A stretch of DNA of 64,000 nucleotides from Bacillus pseudomycoides (GTDB lineage Bacteria; Bacillota; Bacilli; Bacillales; Bacillaceae_G): assembly GCF_022811845.1 (NCBI RefSeq), contig NZ_CP064266.1:434001-498000 (forward strand), read 5' to 3'. Shown piece by piece: positions 35,054 through 45,370 of this stretch. Position 1 is the stretch's first letter. Each line of letters starts with the position of its first letter. A program made the translations under genes and the position numbers. Below the pieces are notes generated by a model. That model worked only from the letters and a program-made list of their open reading frames with translations. It made no database searches and was not told the DNA's origin.

Positions 35054-36877
35054 ATGTTTTCGGGCTTTAAACGATTTTTTATTGGTAGACCACTTAAGTC
35101 AACAGCACTAGGAGAACAAAAATTAAATAAGCTAAAGGCACTCGCTATTCTATCTTCTGATGCCCTTTCTTCTGTTGCTTATGGAACAGAACAAATTTTA
35201 ATTGTATTAGCTGCATTTGGTGCGATTGCTTTCTGGTATTCCATCCCGATCGCAATTGGCGTTTTAATCTTATTGACAGCGCTCATTTTATCATATCGAC
35301 AAATTATTTTTTCTTATCCGCACGGCGGAGGTGCTTATGTTGTTTCCAAAACAAACTTAGGTACAAATGCTGGACTTATTGCGGGAGGATCATTACTTGT
35401 TGATTACATTCTTACTGTAGCTGTAAGTGTTTCCGCTGGAACTGATGCGATTACATCTGCTTTTCCGGCTTTGCACACATACACCGTTCCAATCGCGGTC
35501 ATACTTGTTTTATTTATTACAATTTTGAATCTAAGAGGCGTAACAGAGTCAGCATCGATTCTAGCTTATCCTGTCTATCTCTTTGCTTTTGCACTTGTTA
35601 TTTTAATTATTGCTGGTGTTTTTAAAATTTCTTCTGGGCAAGCTCCTGCTCATTTACATACACCAATTGGAACTGTCGTGCCTGGCATTACACTCTTCTT
35701 CTTATTGAAGGCTTTTTCATCTGGTTGTTCCGCTTTAACAGGGGTAGAAGCAATTTCCAATGCAATTCCAAATTTTAAAGAACCGGCTGCAAAAAATGCA
35801 GCAAAAACATTAGTAATCATGGGGGCGATTCTAGCTGTTTTATTTACGGGCATTACCTTTTTAGCGTATTGGTATGGAATCGCTCCAAAACATAATGACA
35901 CTGTCGTGTCCCAAATTGCTTCAAATATATTTGGAAGGAATTTTGTATACTACTTTATTCAAGGAACAACTGCGCTTATTTTAGTACTAGCTGCAAACAC
36001 AGGTTTTTCAGCATTTCCACTTTTAGCATTTAATTTAGCATCAGATAAATATATGCCGCGTATGTATTTAATGCGTGGAGATCGCTTAGGGTATTCAAAT
36101 GGAATCATTACGTTAGGTATTAGTTCTATCCTTTTAATCATTGCATTCCAAGGTAAAACCGAGCAATTAATTCCGCTATATGCTGTCGGGGTATTCATTC
36201 CTTTTACATTGTCACAAACAGGTATGATTATAAAATGGTTACGAGAAAAACCACAAGGGTGGATACCAAAGTTACTAACAAACTTATTAGGCGCTCTTAT
36301 TTCATTAACTGTGCTTCTCATTTTCTTTATTACAAAATTTGCGCAAGTATGGTCCATTCTTATCTTTTTACCTATCATTGTTTTCATCTTTCATCGCATC
36401 CACAATCACTATGTTGCAGTAGGAGAACAGTTGCGCATCAATTTTAATGAAATTCCTGAAAAAGTAACTGGTAACATCGTGATTGTTCCTATCGCTGGTA
36501 TTACAAAAGTAGTCGAACAATCCATCAATTACGCAGAAACAATTAGCGATCAAGTTATCGCTGTGTATGTAGCTTTTGATAAAGAAAGCGAACTACGTAT
36601 GCAGGAAAAATGGAAAGAATGGCAACCGAATATTCGTCTCGTTACCTTTATCTCATCTTACCGAAGCTTGATGCGTCCTATCGCAAAATTAATTACAATT
36701 ATTCAGCATAAGGCGCAAGAAAAGAATCGTTTCGTTACCGTTTTAATTCCACAATTCATTACAAAAAAGAACTGGCATAACATTTTACACAACCAATCAA
36801 GTGTATTACTACGCGTTTATCTTTTGTATAAAAAAAACGTCATTGTCACAACTGTTCCTTATCGATTTCGAAAATAA
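35054..36877 (+). CDS. kimA: KimA-type high-affinity potassium importer
   Basis: The 607-aa protein matches B. subtilis KimA (YdaO, 607 aa) throughout: KSTALGEQKLNKLKALAILS, SYPHGGGAYVVSKTNLG, LLVDYILTVAVS and a C-terminal cytosolic domain ending TVPYRFRK. It is an APC-fold K+/H+ symporter with 12 membrane spans and a C-terminal domain that in B. subtilis binds c-di-AMP. I chose ATG 35054 (MFSGFKRFFIG), giving the same length as B. subtilis and GGTGGTG upstream; the frame is open to 35000. It lies in the accessory block between gerE and ysmA. Confidence 0.93.
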   Translation: MFSGFKRFFIGRPLKSTALGEQKLNKLKALAILSSDALSSVAYGTEQILIVLAAFGAIAFWYSIPIAIGVLILLTALILSYRQIIFSYPHGGGAYVVSKTNLGTNAGLIAGGSLLVDYILTVAVSVSAGTDAITSAFPALHTYTVPIAVILVLFITILNLRGVTESASILAYPVYLFAFALVILIIAGVFKISSGQAPAHLHTPIGTVVPGITLFFLLKAFSSGCSALTGVEAISNAIPNFKEPAAKNAAKTLVIMGAILAVLFTGITFLAYWYGIAPKHNDTVVSQIASNIFGRNFVYYFIQGTTALILVLAANTGFSAFPLLAFNLASDKYMPRMYLMRGDRLGYSNGIITLGISSILLIIAFQGKTEQLIPLYAVGVFIPFTLSQTGMIIKWLREKPQGWIPKLLTNLLGALISLTVLLIFFITKFAQVWSILIFLPIIVFIFHRIHNHYVAVGEQLRINFNEIPEKVTGNIVIVPIAGITKVVEQSINYAETISDQVIAVYVAFDKESELRMQEKWKEWQPNIRLVTFISSYRSLMRPIAKLITIIQHKAQEKNRFVTVLIPQFITKKNWHNILHNQSSVLLRVYLLYKKNVIVTTVPYRFRK

Positions 36878-37087
36878 AAACACAATGCACTTAAATAGAA
36901 ATCTGCTTTCTTCCTTTCTTTTAGGTGCATAATCATCGAAAAAGGCCTTACAAAACTGTAATCTACTTTCAGAAAAATGTAATATAATTCGATAGTTTCC
37001 ATATTCTTTTCCATGTAAGATAAAAGTATAGAGGGTCACCAATACATAAAAGAAAACATGGTGATGAATAAAGGAGAGGATTTTATA

Positions 37088-37273
37088 ATGGAAAAAAAGT
37101 TACGTAGGTCTGAAACTGATAAAATGTTATTTGGTGTATGCGGTGGTTTAGGAGAATATTTCGATATAAGTGCTAGTATGATTCGTATACTTTGGGTTAT
37201 TGCGATTCTATGTTTTGGAACAGGTTTTTTAGCTTACCTCATTTGTCTATTGCTTATGCCACGTTCTTACTAA
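37088..37273 (+). CDS. PspC-domain membrane protein (61 aa)
   Basis: This is a minimal PspC-family protein: RRSETDKMLFGVCGGLGEYF (the KLxRSxxDxxxxGVCGGLAxYF signature) and then one or two hydrophobic segments (IRILWVIAILCFGTGFLAYL). PspC-type proteins are tied to envelope stress, but this short form has no regulator next to it. The start is ATG 37088 with AAAGGAGAGG 8 nt upstream; a longer frame from 37058 runs through that site. Confidence 0.88.
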   Translation: MEKKLRRSETDKMLFGVCGGLGEYFDISASMIRILWVIAILCFGTGFLAYLICLLLMPRSY

Positions 37274-37301
37274 AAGGCACCGGTGCCCAATCGGTGCCTT
37301 T
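37273..37301. terminator. Terminator between pspC and the GH63-like gene
   Basis: AAAGGCACCG...CGGTGCCTTT has perfect 10-bp arms, with TCTTTC after it on the plus strand. It lies between convergent genes and may serve both. Confidence 0.87.
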
Positions 37302-37304
37302 CTT

Positions 37305-39026
37305 TCATCTTGTCACTTTTTGATGGAGCATACTTTCTTTTTGTGTTAACAAATACTTATTTGCTAAAATAAGAAACACACTAGAAGTCCATGTAAACGC
37401 TAAATCACGCAATCCTTGCCCGGTTTGCGCATGGAAATTTTCAGCCATCCCACTTTTATTTGCCATCATACAAAAACGAGAGGCAATATCCTTCGCAAAC
37501 TCATTTTGATCAACTGCTTGTAAAGCCTCAGTCATAATAAATGTTGTCGGTGCCCAAATTGGTCCGCGCCAATATCCATCATCACGATAATATGAACTCC
37601 TTATACTCTCTGTTGCAAAACCATACTTTGTCAAAAAGTGATTTTCTTTTTTCAATTCTGTAAGTAAGCTTTCAATGATTTCTTCAGGTAACCTTTTTCC
37701 TAAAATGAGGGGAATATATAACACGAGACTATCTGATACTTCATATGAATGATTCCCAGATTGCGGGGCAATAAAACGCTTTTCTCTCCAACAATGTTGA
37801 ATCATACGATTAAGAGTTGTATTTGCTCGCTCTTCCCATCGCTTTGCCTCCTCTTCAAACCCAAGTTTCTCTGCAACTTCCGCTAATACCTCCATTTGTA
37901 AAATAAGAAATGAGCTTAAGTCCGGACTCTCAATAGGAGCACCACGGTGAAAAATCGTACTATTATCCCAACCGCTATCATTCCCATGATTATATTGAGG
38001 AACCCCATCCCCATCATCATCTCGATATGTAAACCACCAATCCGTCCATTTGCATAACGGTTCATACACTTCTTGTAAATGCTCTTCTGTTATAAAATCT
38101 GTATGTTCCATCATCCATTTCAGCGTCCACCCATGAATAGGTGGTTTACAGCAATTCCATAGCCCACTTTTATCATTAATATAATCTGGTAATACACCGC
38201 ACTCATCTTGCTTATCAAAGAAAATCATAAACTGATCCCACGCCACTGTCGGTTGATGCATTGCTAATGCCATCGCATTAAAACAATGATCCCAACTCCA
38301 TATATTCGTCATCCAGTTTTTTGACATATACATCGCTTTTCGCGGCAAATACCCTTCCGCTTCTACCATACAAGACCATGTAATATAAGCCGCCAACTCT
38401 TTTCCTTTCCATAAGTCTTCCGGAACAGCTAATGTATGACGTAACCAATTTACAAAATCCACCTCAGCAGCATCTACTGCCTCTATAAATGTCTTCGTCT
38501 CCTTCGGCTTCTGCAATACTGTTTTGTATTCCGTTAGTTCCACATCAATCCCTGATGCTTCATCTTGCGCATAAATATCAACAATAATATGTTTACAACG
38601 AAGTTCTTCAAACGGGGCATCCATATGCATAACCCCTTCTATAGCAGATAAGTGAAATCTCATTTCTTTTGAAAAGCTATTAATCTCCCATCCCCCTTGT
38701 GCACTTGAAATGCAGTAATCATACGAACTTGTAATCCCAATAAAACGTAGATGCAACCTCTCTGAATAAAAGCGAATTGTATCAGAATGAGAAAAACAAA
38801 TCTTCACATCACCTTCTACAGTTTGGAGTGTTAGTAAGGATGGAGACATCTTCGTTTCACATGGTAAAACCTCTCCTTTCCGATTTAATACCTCTATTTT
38901 AAACACTTCACCAAAATCATCATCACCACCGCGAATATTTCGAATCAGTAATCCGTTATCATAGTTTAAAGAAATGACTAAAAAAGAACCGTACCGACTA
39001 AATGGAACTTGTTGTAAATCAAACAT
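37305..39026 (-). CDS. GH63-like glycoside hydrolase
   Basis: The 573-aa protein has an N-terminal beta-sandwich (~1-180) and a C-terminal (alpha/alpha)6 barrel with GH63/MGH1-type motifs: MTNIWSWDHCFNAMALA (likely general acid Asp), QYNHGNDSGWDNS, GYWRGPIWAPT, and MAENFHAQTGQG (likely base Glu). This clan acts on alpha-glucosides or related oligosaccharides by inversion; the true substrate is unknown. It is cytosolic, with no signal peptide. It is the last gene of the lac-type operon, 50 bp after lacZ, which suggests a galactoside-containing oligosaccharide. The start is ATG 39026 with GGGGGA. Confidence 0.82.
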   Translation of the reverse strand: MFDLQQVPFSRYGSFLVISLNYDNGLLIRNIRGGDDDFGEVFKIEVLNRKGEVLPCETKMSPSLLTLQTVEGDVKICFSHSDTIRFYSERLHLRFIGITSSYDYCISSAQGGWEINSFSKEMRFHLSAIEGVMHMDAPFEELRCKHIIVDIYAQDEASGIDVELTEYKTVLQKPKETKTFIEAVDAAEVDFVNWLRHTLAVPEDLWKGKELAAYITWSCMVEAEGYLPRKAMYMSKNWMTNIWSWDHCFNAMALAMHQPTVAWDQFMIFFDKQDECGVLPDYINDKSGLWNCCKPPIHGWTLKWMMEHTDFITEEHLQEVYEPLCKWTDWWFTYRDDDGDGVPQYNHGNDSGWDNSTIFHRGAPIESPDLSSFLILQMEVLAEVAEKLGFEEEAKRWEERANTTLNRMIQHCWREKRFIAPQSGNHSYEVSDSLVLYIPLILGKRLPEEIIESLLTELKKENHFLTKYGFATESIRSSYYRDDGYWRGPIWAPTTFIMTEALQAVDQNEFAKDIASRFCMMANKSGMAENFHAQTGQGLRDLAFTWTSSVFLILANKYLLTQKESMLHQKVTR

Positions 39027-39076
39027 TTATATCCCCCTAGGAAAGAGTCCTAGCAATAGAAGGGCTCTCTTGTAAT

Positions 39077-42000
39077 TTAAGATTCTTTTACAATCTCAAA
39101 AGCTCGTTTATGATCCCCATTAAAAGGAACAATGTACACTTCAAACTGGCACGACTCCGGATTCAACTGATACTCCGGAAGCTGAGCCGGCCCACAACTC
39201 GCGCTTCCTAAACCATTTTGCTTATAATCTAGATGGAATGTAACAAACTCCCTTTCTTGTAACTCATATAAATGCTTTGCTTTCTCTAAATCTTCTGTCG
39301 TGTAAGGCAAGGCGCTAAAATTAAAATCTTGCGTACTATACGCAACAAATCCAACATGATATTGATCATATAACGAAACCCACTTGACATCTGTTCGATT
39401 TCCCGTCTCTTGCGGAAAAACATACGGGAAAAATAAATCTTTTACAGTCATTTCATACAAATCTATTTTGTTCGCTTCTTTACTATCCACATATGATTCT
39501 CCTGGTCCACGCCCAAACCAACTTACATTTTGATATTGTTTTGGCAGACGCATTTCGAGCCCAATTCGCGGAAGCATCTCTGGTAAAGTACCGCTTGGAT
39601 TCAACTTCGTCTCTATTTTCATAGCTCCGCTTCTTTCAATTTCATACGTATAAGTAAAGGCAATTTTCCAGTTCACGACAAGCGGGGAAATAAATCCTTT
39701 CACAACAACTTCAACATTTCCAGTTTCAAGTTGCAGAGCTTCTATACTCGCTACGTCATGTTTCACAAGGTGTACATATTGTTCTTTCCATTTTTCAACC
39801 ACATACATATCATTATCAATTGTTGCCCGCCAAATATTTAATTCAGGCCCTTCTTCCATAAGTGATTGTCCTTTAAATGTCCAGTTTTTTATACGCCCTG
39901 TTATAGGATGAAAAGAAATAGCAAAACTTTCACCAGCAACACGAATTTCCTCCTTTGTTTCATGTAAAGTTACTGGCTCATATAACTTCGAATCTCTTTT
40001 TCTTCTTATCTTTTTCAGAGCTGGAATACAAAATTGTTCCCCAGCTATTTCATGTCCTGCTACTCCCCAATTTGTATCTGCTCCTAACACAATCGACACT
40101 GTTACATAGCAATCCTCTTCTGTATGAAGGGCTATATCATCTATAAAAGGCAGCTGAATCTCACAACTCTCTTTCGGTAACAAAGCCGGGGCATCTATAG
40201 AATCACTCACAATTACTTTGCCTTCTTTTTTGACAGCCCACTGCACACGATAGCCTTTCAATGAGCGAAAATCATATATATTTTGTATCGAAATTCTACC
40301 ACTTCGTATGTCTATCTCTTCTACTTTAATAGGTTCAATTATTTTCTTATATTGCAACAAAGCTGGCGATGGCGTTCGATCTGGCAAGAGTAGTCCATCA
40401 ATGCAGAAATTGCTATTATGCGGAGTATCTCCAAAGTTACCTCCATATGCAAAGTACTCTTCTCCATTTTCATTCACTTGACGTAACCCATGATCAATCC
40501 ATTCCCAAACAAAGCCACCTTGTAATCGCTTATGACTATAAATCGCTTCCCAATATTCTTTTAATCCGCCTGGTCCATTCCCCATTGCATGGGCATACTC
40601 ACATAAAATATGAGGTTTTTCCCATTTTTCTTCTTCTGCATAACCAATAATTTTTTCGACTGAAGAATACATTGTACTAAAAATATCGGCAACTTTCGTT
40701 TCTCGGTCCCCTTCGTAATGAATGATTCTTGATTGATCCAATTCCCTACACTTATTCGCCATCGCAATAAAATTACAACCGAACCCAGATTCATTTCCGA
40801 GTGACCACATAATAATGGAAGAATGATTGCGATCCCGACGTACCATACGTTCCGCACGATCTACATAAGCATTTTCCCACTCAGGATCATCACTTAATAC
40901 GTTTGCATTACCAATTAACTCAAATCCATGGCATTCCAAATCAGCCTCATCAATTACATATAAACCATACTCATCGCATAGATCATAAAAACGTGGATCA
41001 TTCGGATAATGTGCCGTTCGCACCGCATTAATATTGTGCTGCTTCATAAGCATTACATCTTGCTTCATTGTTTCATATGTGACATACCTTCCTGTATCCG
41101 GATTGTGATCGTGACGATTCACCCCTTTAAATATAATAGGAATACCATTGACAAGAAGATTCCTATCCTTCATCTCAATCATACGGAAACCAATCTTCTG
41201 TGAAACCACTTCTACAACTTCACCATCTTTATTTCGAATCGTGAACAATACAATATACAAATGCGGTTCTTCTGCAGACCATTTCTGTGGTTTTTTTACA
41301 AAAAACGAATGTGTATCCTCTATAACACTTGTCCCTTGTAAGTTCAGATACGATATATGTTGATCTAATACTTCCCCATGCTCATTATAAAATTTATACT
41401 CTAGTACATAATTTGTATGCAGTAATTGTTCGTTGCAAATCTTTGTACTCAGTTGTAACACACCATTTTCATAATTTTCATCTAGTGTTGTACATAACGT
41501 CATATCATAAATATGTACAGCAGGTTCATGCACAATGTACACATCACGAAAAATACCACTTAACCACCACATATCTTGATCTTCTATATAAGATCCATCA
41601 CACCATCTATACACACATACTGTCATCGTATTCTTTCCCATATGAACAAACGATGTAATATCAAACTCTGCCGTCAAACGACTTCCTTGGCTATATCCCA
41701 CTTCTTCTCCATTTATCCATAAATGAAAGGCACTATCCACACCTTCAAATCGAATACGAATACATCCACCGTTCCAACTTTCTGGTATATAAAATTCATT
41801 TTTATAACAACCCACTTGATTTTCAAATGGAACATGGGGTGGCTGAACCGGAAACGGATAATATAAATCGGTATAATGCGGCTTTCCGTATCCTTGCAAT
41901 TGCCAATGCCCAGGTACATGAATCGTATCCCATTCACTACAATCAAATTCACTTATGAAAAAATTCTCTGGAAGTTGCTTTGGGGATTCTAAGTACAAAA

Positions 42001-42163
42001 ACCTCCACATTCCATTCAGCAATTTGTAATAAGAAGAGCTTTCACGCGTAAAAGATAGAGCCGCTTGTTCAGTTTGAAATGGAATAAAATGCGCTCTTCC
42101 CTCCATGCGATTCCGCCCTGTTACTTGAACATTTTCTAAGTCCCCTAACATGTTTCGTCCCAT
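39077..42163 (-). CDS. lacZ: Beta-galactosidase, GH2 (LacZ type)
   Basis: The enzyme hydrolyses terminal beta-galactosides in the cytosol. The 1028-aa protein has the five-domain GH2 LacZ layout: jelly roll, Ig-like domains, TIM barrel and C-terminal beta-galactosidase small-chain domain (~760-1025). The acid/base is Glu458 (SLGNESGFG), and the nucleophile is Glu522 (CEYAHAMGNGPG). RTAHYPNDPRFYDLCDEYG is also typical. I chose ATG 42163 (MGRNMLGDLE) with AAAGGAGG 6 nt upstream. It follows the ABC permease by 49 bp. Intact lacZ is not a usual B. cereus-group gene, as I recall. Confidence 0.95.
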   Translation of the reverse strand: MGRNMLGDLENVQVTGRNRMEGRAHFIPFQTEQAALSFTRESSSYYKLLNGMWRFLYLESPKQLPENFFISEFDCSEWDTIHVPGHWQLQGYGKPHYTDLYYPFPVQPPHVPFENQVGCYKNEFYIPESWNGGCIRIRFEGVDSAFHLWINGEEVGYSQGSRLTAEFDITSFVHMGKNTMTVCVYRWCDGSYIEDQDMWWLSGIFRDVYIVHEPAVHIYDMTLCTTLDENYENGVLQLSTKICNEQLLHTNYVLEYKFYNEHGEVLDQHISYLNLQGTSVIEDTHSFFVKKPQKWSAEEPHLYIVLFTIRNKDGEVVEVVSQKIGFRMIEMKDRNLLVNGIPIIFKGVNRHDHNPDTGRYVTYETMKQDVMLMKQHNINAVRTAHYPNDPRFYDLCDEYGLYVIDEADLECHGFELIGNANVLSDDPEWENAYVDRAERMVRRDRNHSSIIMWSLGNESGFGCNFIAMANKCRELDQSRIIHYEGDRETKVADIFSTMYSSVEKIIGYAEEEKWEKPHILCEYAHAMGNGPGGLKEYWEAIYSHKRLQGGFVWEWIDHGLRQVNENGEEYFAYGGNFGDTPHNSNFCIDGLLLPDRTPSPALLQYKKIIEPIKVEEIDIRSGRISIQNIYDFRSLKGYRVQWAVKKEGKVIVSDSIDAPALLPKESCEIQLPFIDDIALHTEEDCYVTVSIVLGADTNWGVAGHEIAGEQFCIPALKKIRRKRDSKLYEPVTLHETKEEIRVAGESFAISFHPITGRIKNWTFKGQSLMEEGPELNIWRATIDNDMYVVEKWKEQYVHLVKHDVASIEALQLETGNVEVVVKGFISPLVVNWKIAFTYTYEIERSGAMKIETKLNPSGTLPEMLPRIGLEMRLPKQYQNVSWFGRGPGESYVDSKEANKIDLYEMTVKDLFFPYVFPQETGNRTDVKWVSLYDQYHVGFVAYSTQDFNFSALPYTTEDLEKAKHLYELQEREFVTFHLDYKQNGLGSASCGPAQLPEYQLNPESCQFEVYIVPFNGDHKRAFEIVKES

Positions 42164-42212
42164 ATCGATCCTCCTTTTTGCTTTCACTTTGTCACATCAT
42201 TTCTACACTCTA

Positions 42213-43040
42213 TCATTTAAGACCTGTATGTCCCGACTCTTCCACAATATATCGCTGTGCAAAAAAGAAGAGTGCAAGAGGTACAATACTAATTAACAAT
42301 GTCACCGCCATAATCCCTTCCATATCAACACCAAACATACCTTTAAACTGTGCTAAGCCTAGCGTTAATGTATATTTGCTTTGGTCATTTAAGAAAATAA
42401 GCGGTCCTAGATAATCGTTCCAACATCCTAAAATATTAAAAACAGCAACAAGAATTAAAATCGGTTTCATAATCGGTAAATAAATACGGTAATAAACTTG
42501 AAAAGCGTTCGCACCATCCATCCTTGCAGCCTCATCTAGTTCCTTTGGAACAGACATAATAAATTGTCTCATTAAAAAGATAAAAAACGCACCGCCAAAC
42601 CAAGATGGAATAATTAAAGGTTTTAACGTATTAATCCAGCCGAGAGCATTAAATTCCATATAAAGCGGAATCATCGTTACTTCCCACGGGATCATCATCG
42701 TCGCTAGCACAATCATGAACAAAATATCCCGTCCTTTAAATTTAAAACGTGCAAAACCATATGCTACTAAAGAAGATGATATTAACTGTCCGATTGTTGA
42801 AAATACTGTTACAACAATTGAATTCCATAAAAAAGTATTAAATGGTTGACTCGTCCACGCCTTTGCAAAATTACTAAATTTAAACTCAGATGGAATCCAC
42901 TTTGGCGGATATAAATATAATTCTTCTGGTGATTTCACAGATGTTGTAATCATCCAAAAGAAGGGCAATAAAAATAAAATGGAAAAACCTATTAATAGTG
43001 CGTACACTACAATTCGATGTATGCGCTTCTTCGTTCTCAC
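42213..43040 (-). CDS. Sugar ABC transporter permease (MalG/CUT1 family)
   Basis: The 275-aa protein has six membrane spans and the EAA loop ELDEAARMDGANAFQVYYRIYLPIMKP (split here by eye at about residues 165-190), which contacts the shared ATPase. It pairs with the preceding permease to form the channel of a CUT1 sugar importer. The start is GTG 43040, 7 nt after AGGAGG. It lies 23 bp after the first permease. No ATPase gene is in the cluster, so a housekeeping MsmX-like ATPase encoded elsewhere probably powers it. Confidence 0.92.
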   Translation of the reverse strand: MRTKKRIHRIVVYALLIGFSILFLLPFFWMITTSVKSPEELYLYPPKWIPSEFKFSNFAKAWTSQPFNTFLWNSIVVTVFSTIGQLISSSLVAYGFARFKFKGRDILFMIVLATMMIPWEVTMIPLYMEFNALGWINTLKPLIIPSWFGGAFFIFLMRQFIMSVPKELDEAARMDGANAFQVYYRIYLPIMKPILILVAVFNILGCWNDYLGPLIFLNDQSKYTLTLGLAQFKGMFGVDMEGIMAVTLLISIVPLALFFFAQRYIVEESGHTGLK

Positions 43041-43063
43041 ACTGCATCCTCCTTATTTATCTT

Positions 43064-44008
43064 CTACTTTGACTTCATCTCATTTTCATAATAAACCCAC
43101 GCTGCTGATGATTTAAAAACAAGTAGTGTTAACCCTAAAATGATTAAAAACATAAACCAAGCATTCGCTGATGAATAGCCCATTTTAAAATACTTAAATG
43201 CATTTTCATATACATACATCGCGTAAAAATAGGTGGACTTTAATGGGCCTCCGCCGGTTAATACAAGCGCTAATGTTAATTGTTGAAACGCACCGATAAT
43301 TGTTGTAATTAAATTAAATAATATCGTCGGCGTTAACATCGGCAATGTAATTTTGAAAAATTGTTGCACTTTTCCAGCTCCATCAATGGAAGCAGCCTCA
43401 TACAAGTTTTGTGGAATATTTTTCAATCCTGCTAAAAAGATGAGCATAAGCGTGCCTTGTCCCCATAAACTAGCAATTACCATCGCAATGAGTGACCAGT
43501 TCGGATCACTTAACCAATTTGGTCCTTTTATACCCACAAGCGATAGAAAATAATTCAAAATACCATACTCTCCGTTATACACCCATGCCCAAATCATCGC
43601 TAAAGCCACACCAGAAATAACGCTTGGCAAATAGAAAAATGTTCGAAAAAACGCATGTCCTTTTACCTTTTGATTTAGCAAAATCGCTAAAAATAGAGCA
43701 ATAATTAAATTAAACGGAACAAATAATGCTGCAAATTTCACCGTAATCCATAACGAGTCCCAAAACATCGGGTCATTTAGAAACATATCTTGATAGTTTT
43801 TTAGTCCAACAAATTGAACTTCTCCGATAAGCGGCCAGTCAAAAAAACTAATAAATAATGAAAATAAAAGGGGACCCAGGGTAAAGGCTACAAAGCCAAA
43901 TACCCATGGAAATATAAATGCATAAGGAACGAGTTTCTCCCATTTCATTTTCTTTTTTCTAACGGCTATATTCGTTTCACTCTCTATAGATACTCCATAT
44001 TTCAACAT
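43064..44008 (-). CDS. Sugar ABC transporter permease (MalF/CUT1 family)
   Basis: The 314-aa protein has a short cytosolic N-terminus, about six membrane spans and the EAA loop NLYEAASIDGAGKVQQFFKITLP at about residues 200-222. It is the partner of the MalG-type permease. I chose ATG 44008, 5 nt after AAAGAGG; an upstream GTG (44014) overlaps the ribosome site. It follows the solute-binding gene by 22 bp in the same operon. Confidence 0.92.
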   Translation of the reverse strand: MLKYGVSIESETNIAVRKKKMKWEKLVPYAFIFPWVFGFVAFTLGPLLFSLFISFFDWPLIGEVQFVGLKNYQDMFLNDPMFWDSLWITVKFAALFVPFNLIIALFLAILLNQKVKGHAFFRTFFYLPSVISGVALAMIWAWVYNGEYGILNYFLSLVGIKGPNWLSDPNWSLIAMVIASLWGQGTLMLIFLAGLKNIPQNLYEAASIDGAGKVQQFFKITLPMLTPTILFNLITTIIGAFQQLTLALVLTGGGPLKSTYFYAMYVYENAFKYFKMGYSSANAWFMFLIILGLTLLVFKSSAAWVYYENEMKSK

Positions 44009-44030
44009 CCACACCTCTTTGCTTTTACAA

Positions 44031-45314
44031 TTATTTATCCATATACTTCTCTGAATCTTGAACCGCTTTATTTAATAATTTCTCTGGATCTTGTCCAAGC
44101 ATAATTGCATTAATTGCTGCTGATAAATTCCGGTTTACTTCATCCCATTTTGGGTTAAGTAAAAATGCTGGTGTATTTGTTGAACGTTCTAGCATTGTGT
44201 AGAACGGTTTAATATTCACATCTTCTTCTTTCTTCAATTCTTTTACAACACTAATTCGAACCGGCAAATCAGAAGTTCGCATTTTAATCGCTTCTGGTGA
44301 AGAATAAAACTTAACAAACTCCCACGCTAACTCTTTATGCTTTGCATCTTTTGCAATTGAAACAGCTGATGTACCAACAATTCCCTTCACAGGTTTCCCT
44401 TTAAATGTAGGAGGTTCTACTGTACCAAAATCAATTTTTGCATCTTTAAATCCTTCTAACGGCCAAATTCCACTCTCCCACATCGCTAACTTCCCAGCTT
44501 TAAAAATATCATCACCGCTCTGTTGGTTTTTTCCACCTACTAATATAGCCGTTTTATCCTTTAGCATACTTTGGAAAGATTTCATAACTTCAATTGTTTC
44601 TGGACTGTTCATATGTCCTTTTATTTGTTTTCCATCTTCACTTACAAAACTACTACCGTTACTCCAAATAAACCCTTGTAAATCATACGTATCTGGCTCA
44701 GGTCTTAAAGCAAATCCGTATTGTTTATTGCTTGCATCTGTTAACTTTTTCGCAGTGTCTACAAACTCATCCCAAGTCCATCCATCTTTCGGATATGGAA
44801 TATTCGCTTTATCAAATAACTTTTTATTGTAATATATAACCCGCGTTGTGAATCCTGCTGGCATACCATATAATTTCCCTTCAATACTAGAGTAGTTAAA
44901 TAACCCTTGATAAAAGTCATCTAATTTCATATCTGGATCTTTCTTTGCCAGTTCATCTAAAGGCTCAAGAGATTTATAATAAGCCGGGAAATTCCACATA
45001 TACATAACATCCGGTGGGTTTTTCGCTCCGAAAGATGCTGCGAGCTTTTGATCAAAACCATCACCATAAGCCTCCACCTGTACTTTCACTCCCAGATTCT
45101 TCTCTTCAAACTTCTTTGCAATTTGCTGCTGAATCTTCAAATTCTTTCCAGCATCCCAAGTTGCAAATCGCAATACTGTTCCATCATTCGATGTTTGTTT
45201 CTTTTCATCATCCTTTGATGATTTTTTACTTGTAGTCTCATTTGAGCTACAACCAGCTAAAAAAACAATAAGTACGAGCATAAAACTAAGACATACATGT
45301 ACCATTTTTCTCAC
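44031..45314 (-). CDS. Sugar-binding lipoprotein of the ABC importer
   Basis: The 427-aa protein has a lipoprotein signal (VFLAGC, Cys22), then a Ser/Lys linker and a family-1 solute-binding fold. YMWNFPAYYKSLEPLDEL and GMPAGFTTRVIYYNKKLFDKANIP are typical CUT1 binding-protein segments. It is anchored outside the membrane and delivers an oligosaccharide, probably a galactoside, to the two permeases. I chose GTG 45314 (RKMVHVCLS), 8 nt after AAGGGGAG; ATG 45305 (MVHVCLS) is a second choice. It is the first gene of the binding protein-permease-permease-lacZ-GH63 operon. Confidence 0.92.
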   Translation of the reverse strand: MRKMVHVCLSFMLVLIVFLAGCSSNETTSKKSSKDDEKKQTSNDGTVLRFATWDAGKNLKIQQQIAKKFEEKNLGVKVQVEAYGDGFDQKLAASFGAKNPPDVMYMWNFPAYYKSLEPLDELAKKDPDMKLDDFYQGLFNYSSIEGKLYGMPAGFTTRVIYYNKKLFDKANIPYPKDGWTWDEFVDTAKKLTDASNKQYGFALRPEPDTYDLQGFIWSNGSSFVSEDGKQIKGHMNSPETIEVMKSFQSMLKDKTAILVGGKNQQSGDDIFKAGKLAMWESGIWPLEGFKDAKIDFGTVEPPTFKGKPVKGIVGTSAVSIAKDAKHKELAWEFVKFYSSPEAIKMRTSDLPVRISVVKELKKEEDVNIKPFYTMLERSTNTPAFLLNPKWDEVNRNLSAAINAIMLGQDPEKLLNKAVQDSEKYMDK

Positions 45315-45370
45315 TGCACACACTCCCCTTCTCCAAAAACTTTTTATTTCTGATTTTTCAGAATAAATAA

